In this document: positions 23,795 to 31,991 of the stretch, piece by piece
Layout of the letters: every line of letters begins with the position of its first letter
Numbering within the stretch: the first letter of the stretch is position 1
DNA from: Candidatus Woesearchaeota archaeon
Lineage (GTDB): Archaea; Nanobdellota; Nanobdellia; Woesearchaeales; UBA10216
Direction of reading: 5' to 3'
NCBI GenBank assembly: GCA_016180105.1
Contig: JACPBZ010000024.1
Coordinates: 1-36,930 of the forward strand
DNA length: 36,930 nt
Translations under genes and position numbers: made by a program
Notes under the pieces: generated by a model
Database searches by the model: none
What the model was told of the DNA's origin: nothing
Seen by the model: only the letters and a program-made list of their open reading frames with translations

Positions 23795-23802
23795 TATATA
23801 AA
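23795..23802. promoter_or_regulatory. Shared divergent TATA element
   Basis: The only AT-rich box between the divergent starts at 23772 (minus) and 23827 (plus). TATATAAA reads as TTTATATA on the minus strand, centred 26-27 bases from one start codon and 28 from the other. Both genes could therefore be leaderless from one TATA element read in both directions. Confidence 0.6.
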
Positions 23803-23826
23803 TGTTTTTCCTCCCGCCCCAATGCC

Positions 23827-24864
23827 GTGAGGATACTAAAGAAAGACCTGAGAAACGGGAAAATTGCCGTGCAAGCCCAAAGCCTTGATGACCTGTGGTG
23901 CCTCAGCCAAACCGTGGCGAAAGGCGATACCGTTATAGGCAAGACCGCAAGGAAAGTCAAGCTGGGTTCTGCCGAAGAGGCAGTCAAGAAGACTTACGTA
24001 CTGTCAATAGCTGTTGAAGAAGTCAAGTTCGAGGACCAGGCGCTAAGGCTGGCCGGAGTGACGAACGAGGCAAAGGAAGACATACCGCAAGGGTCCCATC
24101 ACACCATAACCCTGGAGCCAAGCGAGACCATAACCATAATAAAAGAAAGGTGGCCAAAATACCAGCTGGACAGGCTCAACCAGGCAACCGAAGCCCAGCT
24201 CACGGCGCTCATCGTAGTGCTTGACCGGGAGACGGCAATACTGGCAAAGCTCAAAACAAGAGGCTACGAAATAATCACAGAGCTAAAAGGAAAGGTAAGA
24301 AAGAAAGATTACAAAACAACAGAAGCAACTAATTTCTACAAGGAAATCACCGCAGCAATCAAGGATTACGATGACAGGAACAAGCCAGACAAGATAATAA
24401 TCGCCAGCCCAGCGTTCTGGAAGGAAGAGCTGATGAACGAGCTGGAAAGCGATGCCAAGGCTGGACTGCTGAAAAGCAAAATCGTGGCGGCAACGTGCAG
24501 CAGCGTAAGCCAAAACGCCATAGACGAAGTGCTCAAGAGGCCTGAAATGAACACTGTGCTGGCAACAGCATCTGCGGCAAGAGAGCTGAAGATTGTCGAT
24601 GAAGTAATGACAGAAATAGCAAAGGAAGGCAAGGCAGCCTACGGCAGAAAAGAAGTTGAGGACGCGGTCGAGGCCGGCGCTGTTGAAAAGCTCCTGGTGA
24701 CAGACGTGAAAGTTTACAATGACAGCAGCCTCGAAAGGCTGATGAGAAAGGCAGAGGAAAACGGCGGCAAGGTCTTCATAATAAACTCAGAGAACGAGGC
24801 AGGGCAGAAACTGGACGCCTTGGGAGGAATGGCAGCAATACTGAGGTATAAACTTTCCTATTGA
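23827..24864 (+). CDS. pelA: aPelota (Dom34), ribosome rescue factor
   Basis: Archaeal Pelota recognises stalled ribosomes with aEF1-alpha and, with ABCE1, splits them. It resembles release factor aRF1 without the GGQ motif. The N-terminal Sm-like domain starts MRILKKDLRNGKIAVQAQSLDDLWCLSQ. The central eRF1-like domain includes ALIVVLDRETAILAKLKTRG and IIIASPAFWKEELM. The C-terminal domain has AVEKLLVTDVKVYN and ends NEAGQKLDALGGMAAILRY, all family-typical. The frame is open upstream into the opposite gene, but GTG 23827 gives the conserved N terminus at 345 residues and sits 28 bases after the TATA element, so it is leaderless. It converges with the acyl-CoA synthetase gene with no gap. Confidence 0.95.
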   Translation: MRILKKDLRNGKIAVQAQSLDDLWCLSQTVAKGDTVIGKTARKVKLGSAEEAVKKTYVLSIAVEEVKFEDQALRLAGVTNEAKEDIPQGSHHTITLEPSETITIIKERWPKYQLDRLNQATEAQLTALIVVLDRETAILAKLKTRGYEIITELKGKVRKKDYKTTEATNFYKEITAAIKDYDDRNKPDKIIIASPAFWKEELMNELESDAKAGLLKSKIVAATCSSVSQNAIDEVLKRPEMNTVLATASAARELKIVDEVMTEIAKEGKAAYGRKEVEDAVEAGAVEKLLVTDVKVYNDSSLERLMRKAEENGGKVFIINSENEAGQKLDALGGMAAILRYKLSY

Positions 24865-27027
24865 CTATTTCCTTCTTGCTGTTACTGCCACTGCAGCAGG
24901 CTGCTTCGTCATTTGCCCCAGGAACTCGCCCCTTTTGATAAGGGCGTGCATGGCAACCACGGCCTTCCGGATATCATTGAAGTCGGGAATGCGCATATTA
25001 TCAAGGTAATGCATTCCTTTCCTGCTGAACCTGCCACCCATAAAACAGCTAATAATGGGCTTATCTGGATGAAGCTTGTGCGCCTCCACAATAACCTTGG
25101 CATTTGCCACAGGATTTGTCATTGCCTGCAAGGTCTGGATGACAATGAGGCCGTGAATGTAAGGCTCGTCAAGAAGCGAATTCACGGCAAGGGCATACCT
25201 GTCCGCAAGGGCATCACCCACAATGTCAAGAGGATTCCTCCTCGAATATGCGGGATGCATTACGCCACTCTTGTCAAGCGCCCTTATGAGGCTCTTCTGA
25301 AGCTGCGGCAAATTAACGCCCAGCTCATCACAATAGTCTGAGCATATAACACCGCAACCACCACCATTTGTCACAACGGCAACGCCATTGCCCCCGCATA
25401 CAGGCTGCTCAGCAAGAATCTTGGCCAGGTCAAAAAGCTCCTCGACAGTTTCGGCAACGAAAGCTCCAGCCTGCCTCACCGCGGCTTCAAAAACCTTAAC
25501 ATTCCCGGCCAGGGAAGCAGTGTGAGTTGCAGCAGCAGCCACGCCAGACGACGTCCTCCCGCCCTTGAGAATGACAACAGGCTTCTTTGCCGCAAGGCTC
25601 ACAAGCTGCTCAAAAAACCTTCTGCCATCACCAACCCCCTCGATGTAAAGCGCGACTGACTTCGTCTCATCATCACCTGAAAGGAAATCAAAAAAGTCAT
25701 TGCAGTCAAGCATCGCCTTGTTGCCATAGCTGACAAGGGCGCTAAGGCCATACCTCGACTGGATTGCCCAGTCAATTATGCTGTCCGCAAGGGCACCAGA
25801 CTGGCTCACAAAAGCGACCTGGCCTTTCGGAGGCATGCTCGGAGCAAAGCTCGCGTTAAGATTAAGCGACGGCCTGATAATGCCAAGGCAGTTGGGGCCC
25901 AGCATCGGAATTTTTGCCTTTGCGAAAAGCTGGGCAATCTTCTCCTGGAGTTTTCCGCCTTCACTGCTGAACTCGCCAAAGCCAGCGCTAATGATTATGA
26001 CAGCCTTGACTTTCTTCCTTGCGCATTCCTCAGCAGCCTTGAGCACGAGCTGGTGGGGAATGGCTATGATGGCAAGGTCAACACTTTCGGGAACTGCCAG
26101 GATGGAAGGGTAGCATTTCAAGCCCAAAATCTCAGAGGCAAACGGATTCACCGGGAAAATCCTGCCAAGAAACGGCCTGCAATACTCGCAACGATGAACG
26201 CACCCAATTGTGAGGTTGCGCATTATTGCCTGACCCACGGACTCCTGCTCCCTCGAGGCGCCAACGACAGCCACTGATGCAGGAGTGAAGAAGCTTTTCA
26301 CGGCAGGGAACGCTGCAACAGCTTTTCCTGCTTTCTTTTCTGCGGCAACAACAATCCTTGCGTCGACAGCAGTGATTTTTCCGGAATCATCCACGATTAA
26401 CGGATTGACATCAAGCCCTGAAATATCAGGCCTCCTGAGCATCAACCCGGAAAGCTTGGCCACCAGGGCAGAAAGGCTGCGGCCAATTTCGTGGCCGTTT
26501 TTCCCACCAAGAATTTGCCTGCCAAAAGCAGTTTCAGAAACCGCGGCCAAGGCAGCATCTTCCTTGACAGGGCACAGCCTGACCGAAACATCATCAATGA
26601 CTTCTGCCATTACTCCGCCCGAGCCAAAAACAACAATTGGCCCAAAAGAAGGGTCCCGCCTTGCGCCAATAATGCACTCCTTCCCAGAAATGGCCTTTTG
26701 GACAGCCACCACAAGCTTCCGGTCAATGACGTGCTTCACCGCAAGCCTCGAATGGGCTGCAGCAAGCTTCCTGAAAGCCCCAGAGCAGGCTTTTTCCCCC
26801 TCACACTCAACGACCAGGCCTTGCCTTGCCTTGTGAATCGCGCCCTCCCCAACCGGAGATGAAACAACCTTGAGAAAGACAGGAAAACCAAGCCTTGACG
26901 CTGCCGAAATCACGTCTTTTTCAGTCTCAGCAAAGGCTGTCTCGACGAATGGGAAGCCCTCTTTCTTAAGCAAAACAGCAGCATCCCTGAAAGGCAGGTT
27001 CCGTGGATAACCAATACGCTTTGCCAT
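24865..27027 (-). CDS. ADP-forming acetate/acyl-CoA ligase, beta-alpha fusion
   Basis: Converts acyl-CoA, ADP and phosphate to acid, CoA and ATP, giving substrate-level ATP in fermenting archaea. Residues about 1-230 are the beta subunit ATP-grasp part (GARRDPSFGPIVVFGSGGVMAEVIDDVSVRLCP, ending SGLDVNPLIVD). Residues 240-720 are the alpha part: a CoA-binding Rossmann domain (SVAVVGASREQESVGQAIMRNL), GPNCLGI, VAFVSQSGAL, the loop GGRTSSGVAAAATHTASLAG with the probable phospho-histidine, and VVTNGGGCGV. In many fusions the order is alpha-beta; here it is beta-alpha. A cysteine cluster at 276, 280 and 283 (GCVHRCEYC) sits in a small insert of the CoA domain. ATG 27027 is chosen over GTG 27036 because box A is 28 bases upstream. 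The acyl specificity is not readable. Confidence 0.93.
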   Translation of the reverse strand: MAKRIGYPRNLPFRDAAVLLKKEGFPFVETAFAETEKDVISAASRLGFPVFLKVVSSPVGEGAIHKARQGLVVECEGEKACSGAFRKLAAAHSRLAVKHVIDRKLVVAVQKAISGKECIIGARRDPSFGPIVVFGSGGVMAEVIDDVSVRLCPVKEDAALAAVSETAFGRQILGGKNGHEIGRSLSALVAKLSGLMLRRPDISGLDVNPLIVDDSGKITAVDARIVVAAEKKAGKAVAAFPAVKSFFTPASVAVVGASREQESVGQAIMRNLTIGCVHRCEYCRPFLGRIFPVNPFASEILGLKCYPSILAVPESVDLAIIAIPHQLVLKAAEECARKKVKAVIIISAGFGEFSSEGGKLQEKIAQLFAKAKIPMLGPNCLGIIRPSLNLNASFAPSMPPKGQVAFVSQSGALADSIIDWAIQSRYGLSALVSYGNKAMLDCNDFFDFLSGDDETKSVALYIEGVGDGRRFFEQLVSLAAKKPVVILKGGRTSSGVAAAATHTASLAGNVKVFEAAVRQAGAFVAETVEELFDLAKILAEQPVCGGNGVAVVTNGGGCGVICSDYCDELGVNLPQLQKSLIRALDKSGVMHPAYSRRNPLDIVGDALADRYALAVNSLLDEPYIHGLIVIQTLQAMTNPVANAKVIVEAHKLHPDKPIISCFMGGRFSRKGMHYLDNMRIPDFNDIRKAVVAMHALIKRGEFLGQMTKQPAAVAVTARRK

Positions 27028-27051
27028 TTGGGACACCTGCCGCCACCAAAT

Positions 27052-27059
27052 TATTTAAA
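27052..27059 (-). promoter_or_regulatory. Box A of the ADP-forming acyl-CoA ligase gene
   Basis: TTTAAATA on the minus strand, centred 28 bases before ATG 27027. It lies in the 200-base intergenic region shared with the TrmB-type regulator, which makes that regulator a natural candidate to control it. Confidence 0.6.
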
Positions 27060-27226
27060 ACTATTCTAAAATCCGGGCTTCCGGAGAAGTGAAAAACAGC
27101 GAAACTTAAATATTCGCTTAAAAATGTTGGCAATTCTTCTTTAACTGCGATAGAGTAAAAAAGCGTAACATATTAATAGTAGTGTTTCCACGTCACCCCC
27201 ATCACCAAATAAAATTTCAAAGTGTT

Positions 27227-27232
27227 GGGAGG
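27227..27232 (+). promoter_or_regulatory. Shine-Dalgarno GGGAGG of the TrmB-type gene
   Basis: GGGAGG ends seven bases before ATG 27240 and rules out the in-frame GTG at 27222. Possible box A elements lie at about 27105-27114 and 27168-27178, so the mRNA has a leader of at least 35 nt. Confidence 0.6.
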
Positions 27233-27239
27233 GTTCAAT

Positions 27240-28061
27240 ATGATTGTCAAAGAGGAGTTCCTGAGCAAGCTACGCACCTATTTCTCACTAAACCTTTACG
27301 AAGTCAAGATATGGACGGCGCTTCTTTCGAGGGGAGTCGCAACTGCAGGAGAGCTGTCAGACATCGCAAACGTCCCCAGAAGCAGGAGTTATGACGTTCT
27401 TGAAAGCCTTGAGAAAAAAGGCTTTGTCATAATGAAATTCGGCAAGCCCATCAAGTACCTCGCAGTGCAGCCCGCAGAAGTCGTCGAAAGGGTAAAGAAG
27501 CACATGAAAGAGGAATCCGAAAAGAAAATCAAGAGGCTTGACGAAGTCAAGAACACGGAAATCGTTGACGAGCTGAAAACACTCCACCAGCAGGGCATCG
27601 AGCTCGTTGAGCCAACAGACTTGTCCGGAAGCCTGAAAGGCAGGCACAACCTGTACAATCACCTGGACTTAATGATAAAGAACGCAGAGAAGACAGTCAC
27701 CCTGATGACAACCTCACAGGGATTCCTGAGAAAAATAGAGGGACTAAGGCCGACCTTTGAGAAAGTGAAGAAAAGGGGAGTCAAGATAAGAATTGCAGCC
27801 CCAATATCAAAGGAAAACAAGCACGCCCTCGACGCAATAAGCGACATTGCAGAAGTAAGGCACACTGACGCAAAAGGCAGGTTCTGCATTGTCGACAGCA
27901 AGGAGCTGATGTTCATGGTAATGGACGACAAGGAAGTCCACCCAACTTATGATGTCGGCATCTGGGTAAACACGCCCTTCTTTGCTTCAGCGCTGGAAAG
28001 CCTTTTCGAGGCAGCCTGGAAGAACATGAGGCCTTCGCTGGAAGCTGTAAAAAGAGCTTAA
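27240..28061 (+). CDS. TrmB-family transcriptional regulator
   Basis: A 273-residue regulator. Residues 1-75 form the TrmB winged helix-turn-helix: LSLNLYEVKIWTALLSRGVATAGELSDIANVPRSR-type, here read in short parts as NLYEVKIWTALLSRG, AGELSDIANVPRSR and YDVLESLEKKGFV. A linking coiled coil follows (about 80-120), then a phospholipase-D-like sensor fold (KGRHNLYNHLDLMIKNAEKTVTLM ... FEKVKKRGVKIRIAAPIS, RFCIVDSKELMFMV). TrmB proteins in Thermococcales sense sugars, but this PLD-like type lacks a readable ligand site. Position opposite the ADP-forming acyl-CoA ligase suggests control of energy metabolism. The start is fixed by a strong ribosome-binding site. Confidence 0.9.
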   Translation: MIVKEEFLSKLRTYFSLNLYEVKIWTALLSRGVATAGELSDIANVPRSRSYDVLESLEKKGFVIMKFGKPIKYLAVQPAEVVERVKKHMKEESEKKIKRLDEVKNTEIVDELKTLHQQGIELVEPTDLSGSLKGRHNLYNHLDLMIKNAEKTVTLMTTSQGFLRKIEGLRPTFEKVKKRGVKIRIAAPISKENKHALDAISDIAEVRHTDAKGRFCIVDSKELMFMVMDDKEVHPTYDVGIWVNTPFFASALESLFEAAWKNMRPSLEAVKRA

Positions 28062-28071
28062 TCTCGGCGGC

Positions 28072-28090
28072 GGTATAGCAGCTATATACC
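28072..28090. repeat. Palindrome GGTATA-N7-TATACC
   Basis: A 6-bp inverted repeat with a 7-base centre, ten bases after the TrmB-type stop and just upstream of an ATTTAA box (28096-28101). Spacing and position fit an operator for a dimeric winged-helix protein, possibly the TrmB-type regulator next door. Confidence 0.45.
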
Positions 28091-28095
28091 AAAGC

Positions 28096-28101
28096 ATTTA
28101 A
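28096..28101 (+). promoter_or_regulatory. Possible box A of a short transcript
   Basis: An ATTTAA core centred 27 bases before the ATG at 28126, the same distance as in leaderless genes of this window. It is less perfect than most. Confidence 0.4.
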
Positions 28102-28125
28102 GCAACCTGAGAGTTACTGACTCCT

Positions 28126-28206
28126 ATGAATAAGGCTGTTGCCGCAAAAAGCGAAAAAAGCGCAGGCAGCTTCAGCTTTTTCTTTTTTGGGTTTGCATTT
28201 AACTGA
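28126..28206 (+). CDS. Possible 26-residue leaderless microprotein or small RNA
   Basis: ATG at 28126 opens 26 codons ending TGA at 28204-28206. The product has a basic, Ser/Ala-rich half (MNKAVAAKSEKSAGS) and an aromatic half (FSFFFFGFAF) that could insert in a membrane. The same bases also form AAAAAGC/GCTTTTT arms (28155-28179) followed by a T tract to 28188, so a terminated RNA of about 60 nt is an equal alternative. The aromatic run may simply be the translation of the T tract. The 28207-28324 remainder shows a CCGC/GCGG hairpin near 28232 and no gene. Confidence 0.25.
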   Translation: MNKAVAAKSEKSAGSFSFFFFGFAFN

Positions 28207-28324
28207 TTTTCTTCTGCCATAAGCTTGGGCCTGAAAAGCCGCGATGAAAAAGCGAAAGGCGGACGTTCTGGGTTGTGTTGTGCCCGTAAAAAGGGAGATT
28301 GATTAAACTGTTAAGGTGACTCTT

Positions 28325-28786
28325 ATGTATAATTTGACTGAATTGCGAGATATGCTGCTTGAAAGGCCAGCTTTAGGCGTATACCCGACAGATAAGCCGC
28401 AAGCCTGTGCTCAGGTAATAACCGGAATCGGAGGTGTGAGCGGAAGAAAAGTAGCCATTATTGACCCAAATACGCAAACCATTGAAGCGCTGGTGGTTAA
28501 AGAGTATGTTTCTGGAGGGCCTAACCTCTGGGCAGTTGCACAACCAATGAGCCACGTGATTGAGTGGCCAAACACAGGCAAGCTGAAAGTGACCCAGCAG
28601 CCAGGTTACAAGGCAGAAGTCCCCTCTGGGCTCTATGTGCCGTCAAATAGCGAAAGACGGATTGTTGGCATCACTGAACAAGAAAGAAGGACCTTGCTGC
28701 AAGCATATGCAATGCAGCAAAACATCGGGCTGAAAACAAGAAGCGAAATGTCAAGGCAACCGTTTCTGCCGCCGCTACACTGGTGA
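28325..28786 (+). CDS. Hypothetical protein, 153 residues
   Basis: Not recognised. A soluble protein with an N-terminal helix (NLTELRDMLLERP), a beta-rich middle (GRKVAIIDPNTQTIEALVVKEYV, HVIEWPNTGKLKVTQQPG, GLYVPSNSERRIVGI) and a C-terminal helix (EQERRTLLQAYAMQQNIG) with a proline-rich end. The frame is open to GTG 28316, but GGTGA at 28315-28319 is a good ribosome-binding site five bases before ATG 28325. It lies between the TrmB-type regulator and pheS, and pheS has its own promoter. No clear box A was found, so the transcript may come from the palindrome/box region about 200 bases upstream. Confidence 0.65.
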   Translation: MYNLTELRDMLLERPALGVYPTDKPQACAQVITGIGGVSGRKVAIIDPNTQTIEALVVKEYVSGGPNLWAVAQPMSHVIEWPNTGKLKVTQQPGYKAEVPSGLYVPSNSERRIVGITEQERRTLLQAYAMQQNIGLKTRSEMSRQPFLPPLHW

Positions 28787-28800
28787 GAGCCCGCAAAACC

Positions 28801-28808
28801 TTTAAATA
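28801..28808 (+). promoter_or_regulatory. Box A (TTTAAATA) of the pheS-pheT operon
   Basis: A perfect element centred 28 bases before ATG 28833, predicting a leaderless mRNA and favouring that ATG over the in-frame TTG at 28824. Confidence 0.65.
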
Positions 28809-28832
28809 ACGACATAAGGCTGTTTGAAGACA

Positions 28833-30374
28833 ATGCCGGATGATGCGAAAGTTGCAGAAATAGCAGACTCGCTGCACAGGTATGAGCGTGCAGTGCTGCC
28901 CCTGCTTGAGAAGCACAGCAGCGTTTCAGACTTGGTCAAGGCATCGGGGCTGCAAGAAATCGAAGTGCTTCGCGGATTGAACTGGCTTCAGAACAAAGGT
29001 CTTGCAAAGATAACCGAAGTAACAGAAGAACTCATTAATCTTGGAGGCAACGGGAGAAAATACGCGAGTTCACAGCTGCCGGAAACGCGATTTCTTGATG
29101 CCATCAAAGAGCAGCCGCTATCCCTTTCAGAAATAAAGCGAAAGACAAGCCTTACCGATGAAGAAACAAGCGCGAGCATAGGCGCCCTTATGAGGCTGAG
29201 GGCAATAGAATCAGCCATAGTGCAGGAAGGAAAAGGATTCAAGGCAACCGAAGCTGGCAAAAAACTCGCTGCAGAAGGAACACCTGCGCAAAGACTCCTC
29301 TCAAGAAAATTCCCAATTCCCGAAAAGAACTTAACCCCTGACGAGAAGGCTGTTGTCGAGGAACTGAGAAAACGAAAGGATGTCATCAGGCAGGATGTCG
29401 TGAAAAACAAGTCTGCCACCATAACCGACCTGGGAAGGCAAATTGCCCGGAAAAGCATCTCTGCCGAGAAAATAATAGACAGATTGACGCCTGAAATGCT
29501 CCTGACAGGCTCGTGGAAAAAAGCCAAGCTAAGGCCATACGACCTGTCAACAGCAGCGCCAAGGGCATTCTTCGGAAAGCTCCAGCCATACAGGGAATTC
29601 CTCGAGGAAGTAAGGGACAAGTTTGTAGGCCTCGGCTTTGAGGAAATGACCGGGCCAATCATCGAAAGCGAGTTCTGGAACATGGACGCGCTGTTCATGC
29701 CACAGTTCCACTCGGCAAGGGACATCCACGACGTTTACTACATAAAAGAGCCAAAGCACGCAACAGACCTGCCAAAAGAGCTCGTCAAGAAAGTCAAGGC
29801 AGCCCACGAAAACGGCTTCGGAACAGGAAGCAAGGGATGGCAGTACGAGTTCAGCGAGGAAAAAACAGCCCGGCTCATAATGAGAAGCCAGACTACTGCC
29901 TGCAGCGCAAGAAAAATGGCGTCGAAAGACCTGAAAATCCCCGGAAAGTACTTTGCAATAGGGCGATGCTTCAGGTACGACGTAATAGACGCGAAGCACC
30001 TGGCCGACTTCAACCAGGTTGAGGGAATAATAATCGAGGAGAGCCTCAACCTCAGGCACCTCATCGGATTGCTGAAACTTTTTGCAAAAGAATTCTGCCA
30101 AACCGACAAGGTAAAAGTAGTGCCATCGTATTTCCCATTCACCGAGCCGTCAGCCTCGCTGTACGCAAAGCACCCTGCCCTTGGGTGGATGGAACTTGCC
30201 GGTGCCGGAATCTTCAGGCCCGAAATGGTCAAGCCACTGATAGGCAGGCACGTCCCAGTCCTGGCCTGGGGAATAGGAATTGACCGCATAGCGATGTTCA
30301 AACTCGGGATGGATGACATCCGCAACCTGTTTAGCCACGACCTGAACTTCCTCAGGAACGCAAAGGTGGTATGA
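28833..30374 (+). CDS. pheS: Phenylalanyl-tRNA synthetase alpha subunit
   Basis: Catalytic subunit of the (alpha-beta)2 class II enzyme. At 513 residues it is the long archaeal/eukaryotic form: about 200 residues of N-terminal winged-helix DNA/RNA-binding-like repeats (SLHRYERAVLPLLEKHSSVSDL, LSLSEIKRKTSLTDEE) precede the class II core. Motif 1 lies near GFEEMTGPIIESEFWNMDALF. FMPQFHSARDIHDVYY and the motif 2 loop YFAIGRCFRYDVIDAKHLADF contact ATP and the tRNA end. Motif 3 is GWGIGIDR-like, here LAWGIGIDRIAMFKLGM. The stop TGA abuts the pheT ATG directly, so the pair is co-transcribed and coupled. Confidence 0.97.
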   Translation: MPDDAKVAEIADSLHRYERAVLPLLEKHSSVSDLVKASGLQEIEVLRGLNWLQNKGLAKITEVTEELINLGGNGRKYASSQLPETRFLDAIKEQPLSLSEIKRKTSLTDEETSASIGALMRLRAIESAIVQEGKGFKATEAGKKLAAEGTPAQRLLSRKFPIPEKNLTPDEKAVVEELRKRKDVIRQDVVKNKSATITDLGRQIARKSISAEKIIDRLTPEMLLTGSWKKAKLRPYDLSTAAPRAFFGKLQPYREFLEEVRDKFVGLGFEEMTGPIIESEFWNMDALFMPQFHSARDIHDVYYIKEPKHATDLPKELVKKVKAAHENGFGTGSKGWQYEFSEEKTARLIMRSQTTACSARKMASKDLKIPGKYFAIGRCFRYDVIDAKHLADFNQVEGIIIEESLNLRHLIGLLKLFAKEFCQTDKVKVVPSYFPFTEPSASLYAKHPALGWMELAGAGIFRPEMVKPLIGRHVPVLAWGIGIDRIAMFKLGMDDIRNLFSHDLNFLRNAKVV

Positions 30375-31991
30375 ATGCCGACAATCAGCTTCTCCCACAA
30401 AGACTTCCAAAAACTCCTCGGAAGGAAAATGCCAATAGAGGAGTTCAGCGAACTGCTGCTGCTTTATGCAAAAGCAGAACTCAAGCCAGGCAACACGCCA
30501 GATGACCTGACAGTGGAACTTGATGACACGAACCAGCCCTACATATGGTCTGTTGAAGGCCTGGCGAGGCTGCTCAGGGGCATAACTTCCAAAAAGGAAG
30601 CAGCACCGCTTCGACTCCAAGCCGGAAACTACTCAATTGAGGTTGACGAATCAGTCAAAAACGTAAGGCCCTGCATTGCGGCATTTGTCGCAAAGGGAGT
30701 CAAACTCGACGATTACCTCCTGAAGCAGCTAATCCAAATGCAGGAAAAGTTTGACACAGGCTATGGCAGGAGAAGACAAAAAGTCTCCATAGGGCTATAC
30801 TCATACAAGAGAATAAGCTTCCCAATAAGGTACACGGCCGTGAAGCCAGACTCGGTGAAATTCATCCCCCTGGGCTTTGAAAAAGAACTCAACCTCAAGC
30901 AGATACTGGAGCAGCACCCCAAAGGGCAGGAATACGGCTGGATACTGAAAAATTCCCAGGATTATCCCCTCCTGCTCGACAGCAATGGCCAAATCCTAAG
31001 CTTCCCGCCAATAATAAACTCAAACTTCACGGGAAGGCTCGAGGTAGGAGACAGCGAGCTGCTGTTCGAGGCAACAGGCCACGATGACGAGTCGCTCAAC
31101 CTGGCTGCCAGCATATTCGCCCAAAACCTGCAGGACAGGGGATTTGCCATACATTCAGTCATCATAAAACACAAGTCAAAAACAACGAAGACGCCTTCTG
31201 TTGAGAGAAAGCTGGTAAAGATAACCCCCCAGGCTGTTGAAGCCGTAACAGGCCTAAAGCTGAAAAGCAGCGAAATATCATCGCTTTTGCAGAAGATGGG
31301 ATACCAGGCAAGGGGCGAGACTGCAATAATCCCAACATACCGGGCGGACATAATGCACCCTGTTGATGTCATAGAGGACGTTGCAATAGCTTACGGCTTC
31401 GACAGGATAAGCGAGGAGCCGCTAAGAAGCTACACGGTCGGAAAGAAAGACAGGGCGTTCGAGCTCATTAACCCAACAAGGAAACTGATTGCTGGGCTTG
31501 GCTTCCAGGAAATATTCAGCCACATACTCACAGACAAGAAATCCGTGACAGAGAAATCGGTCGAGCTCCAAAATTTCATGTCAGAGACACACTCTGCAGT
31601 AAGGAATTCCCTGCTACCGCAGCTTCTGGATGTCTTTGCGAAAAACAAGCATTCCGATTATCCGCAAAAAATATTTGAGGAAGGCCTCGTGGCTTCGCGA
31701 GAAGCCACCAAGCTTGCCGAATGGAGGTCAATTGCCCTGGCGAGCGCACATTCAAAGGCAGACTTCACTGAGATGAAGCAATACCTTTCAGCGCTCCTTG
31801 GCTCAATTGGGCTGCAGCTGGAAGTCAAGCCAGCAGAGCACACAATGTTCATCAAGGGGAGAGTAGGAAGCATCCTCGTGAACAAGCAGCACCTGGGCTT
31901 CATCGGGGAAGTAAAGCCAGAAATCCTCGAAAAGCACGGAATTGAAATGCCAGTCGCAGCGGCAGAATTAAACCTTAGCCTGCTGCCCTAA
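30375..31991 (+). CDS. pheT: Phenylalanyl-tRNA synthetase beta subunit
   Basis: Structural, tRNA-binding and editing subunit of PheRS. The 538 residues match the short archaeal form without the bacterial EMAP-like N terminus. It opens TISFSHKDFQKLLGRKMPIEEF. The B3/B4 editing domain spans about residues 90-260 (RPCIAAFVAKGVKLDD, YSYKRISFPIRYTAV, PPIINSNFTGRL). The B5 domain is about 275-350 (LVKITPQAVEAVTGLKL ... YRADIMHPVDVIEDVAIAYGFD). The rest is the catalytic-like core, which lacks active-site motifs as normal. AAGGTGGT at the pheS end can serve as ribosome-binding site. Its last four bases overlap the convergent DUF106 gene. Confidence 0.97.
   Translation: MPTISFSHKDFQKLLGRKMPIEEFSELLLLYAKAELKPGNTPDDLTVELDDTNQPYIWSVEGLARLLRGITSKKEAAPLRLQAGNYSIEVDESVKNVRPCIAAFVAKGVKLDDYLLKQLIQMQEKFDTGYGRRRQKVSIGLYSYKRISFPIRYTAVKPDSVKFIPLGFEKELNLKQILEQHPKGQEYGWILKNSQDYPLLLDSNGQILSFPPIINSNFTGRLEVGDSELLFEATGHDDESLNLAASIFAQNLQDRGFAIHSVIIKHKSKTTKTPSVERKLVKITPQAVEAVTGLKLKSSEISSLLQKMGYQARGETAIIPTYRADIMHPVDVIEDVAIAYGFDRISEEPLRSYTVGKKDRAFELINPTRKLIAGLGFQEIFSHILTDKKSVTEKSVELQNFMSETHSAVRNSLLPQLLDVFAKNKHSDYPQKIFEEGLVASREATKLAEWRSIALASAHSKADFTEMKQYLSALLGSIGLQLEVKPAEHTMFIKGRVGSILVNKQHLGFIGEVKPEILEKHGIEMPVAAAELNLSLLP

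Noticed and set aside
23518-23826. 103-codon upstream extension of aPelota
   Set aside because: Antisense to the single-pass membrane gene; GTG 23827 yields the conserved aPelota N terminus at the right distance from the TATA element.
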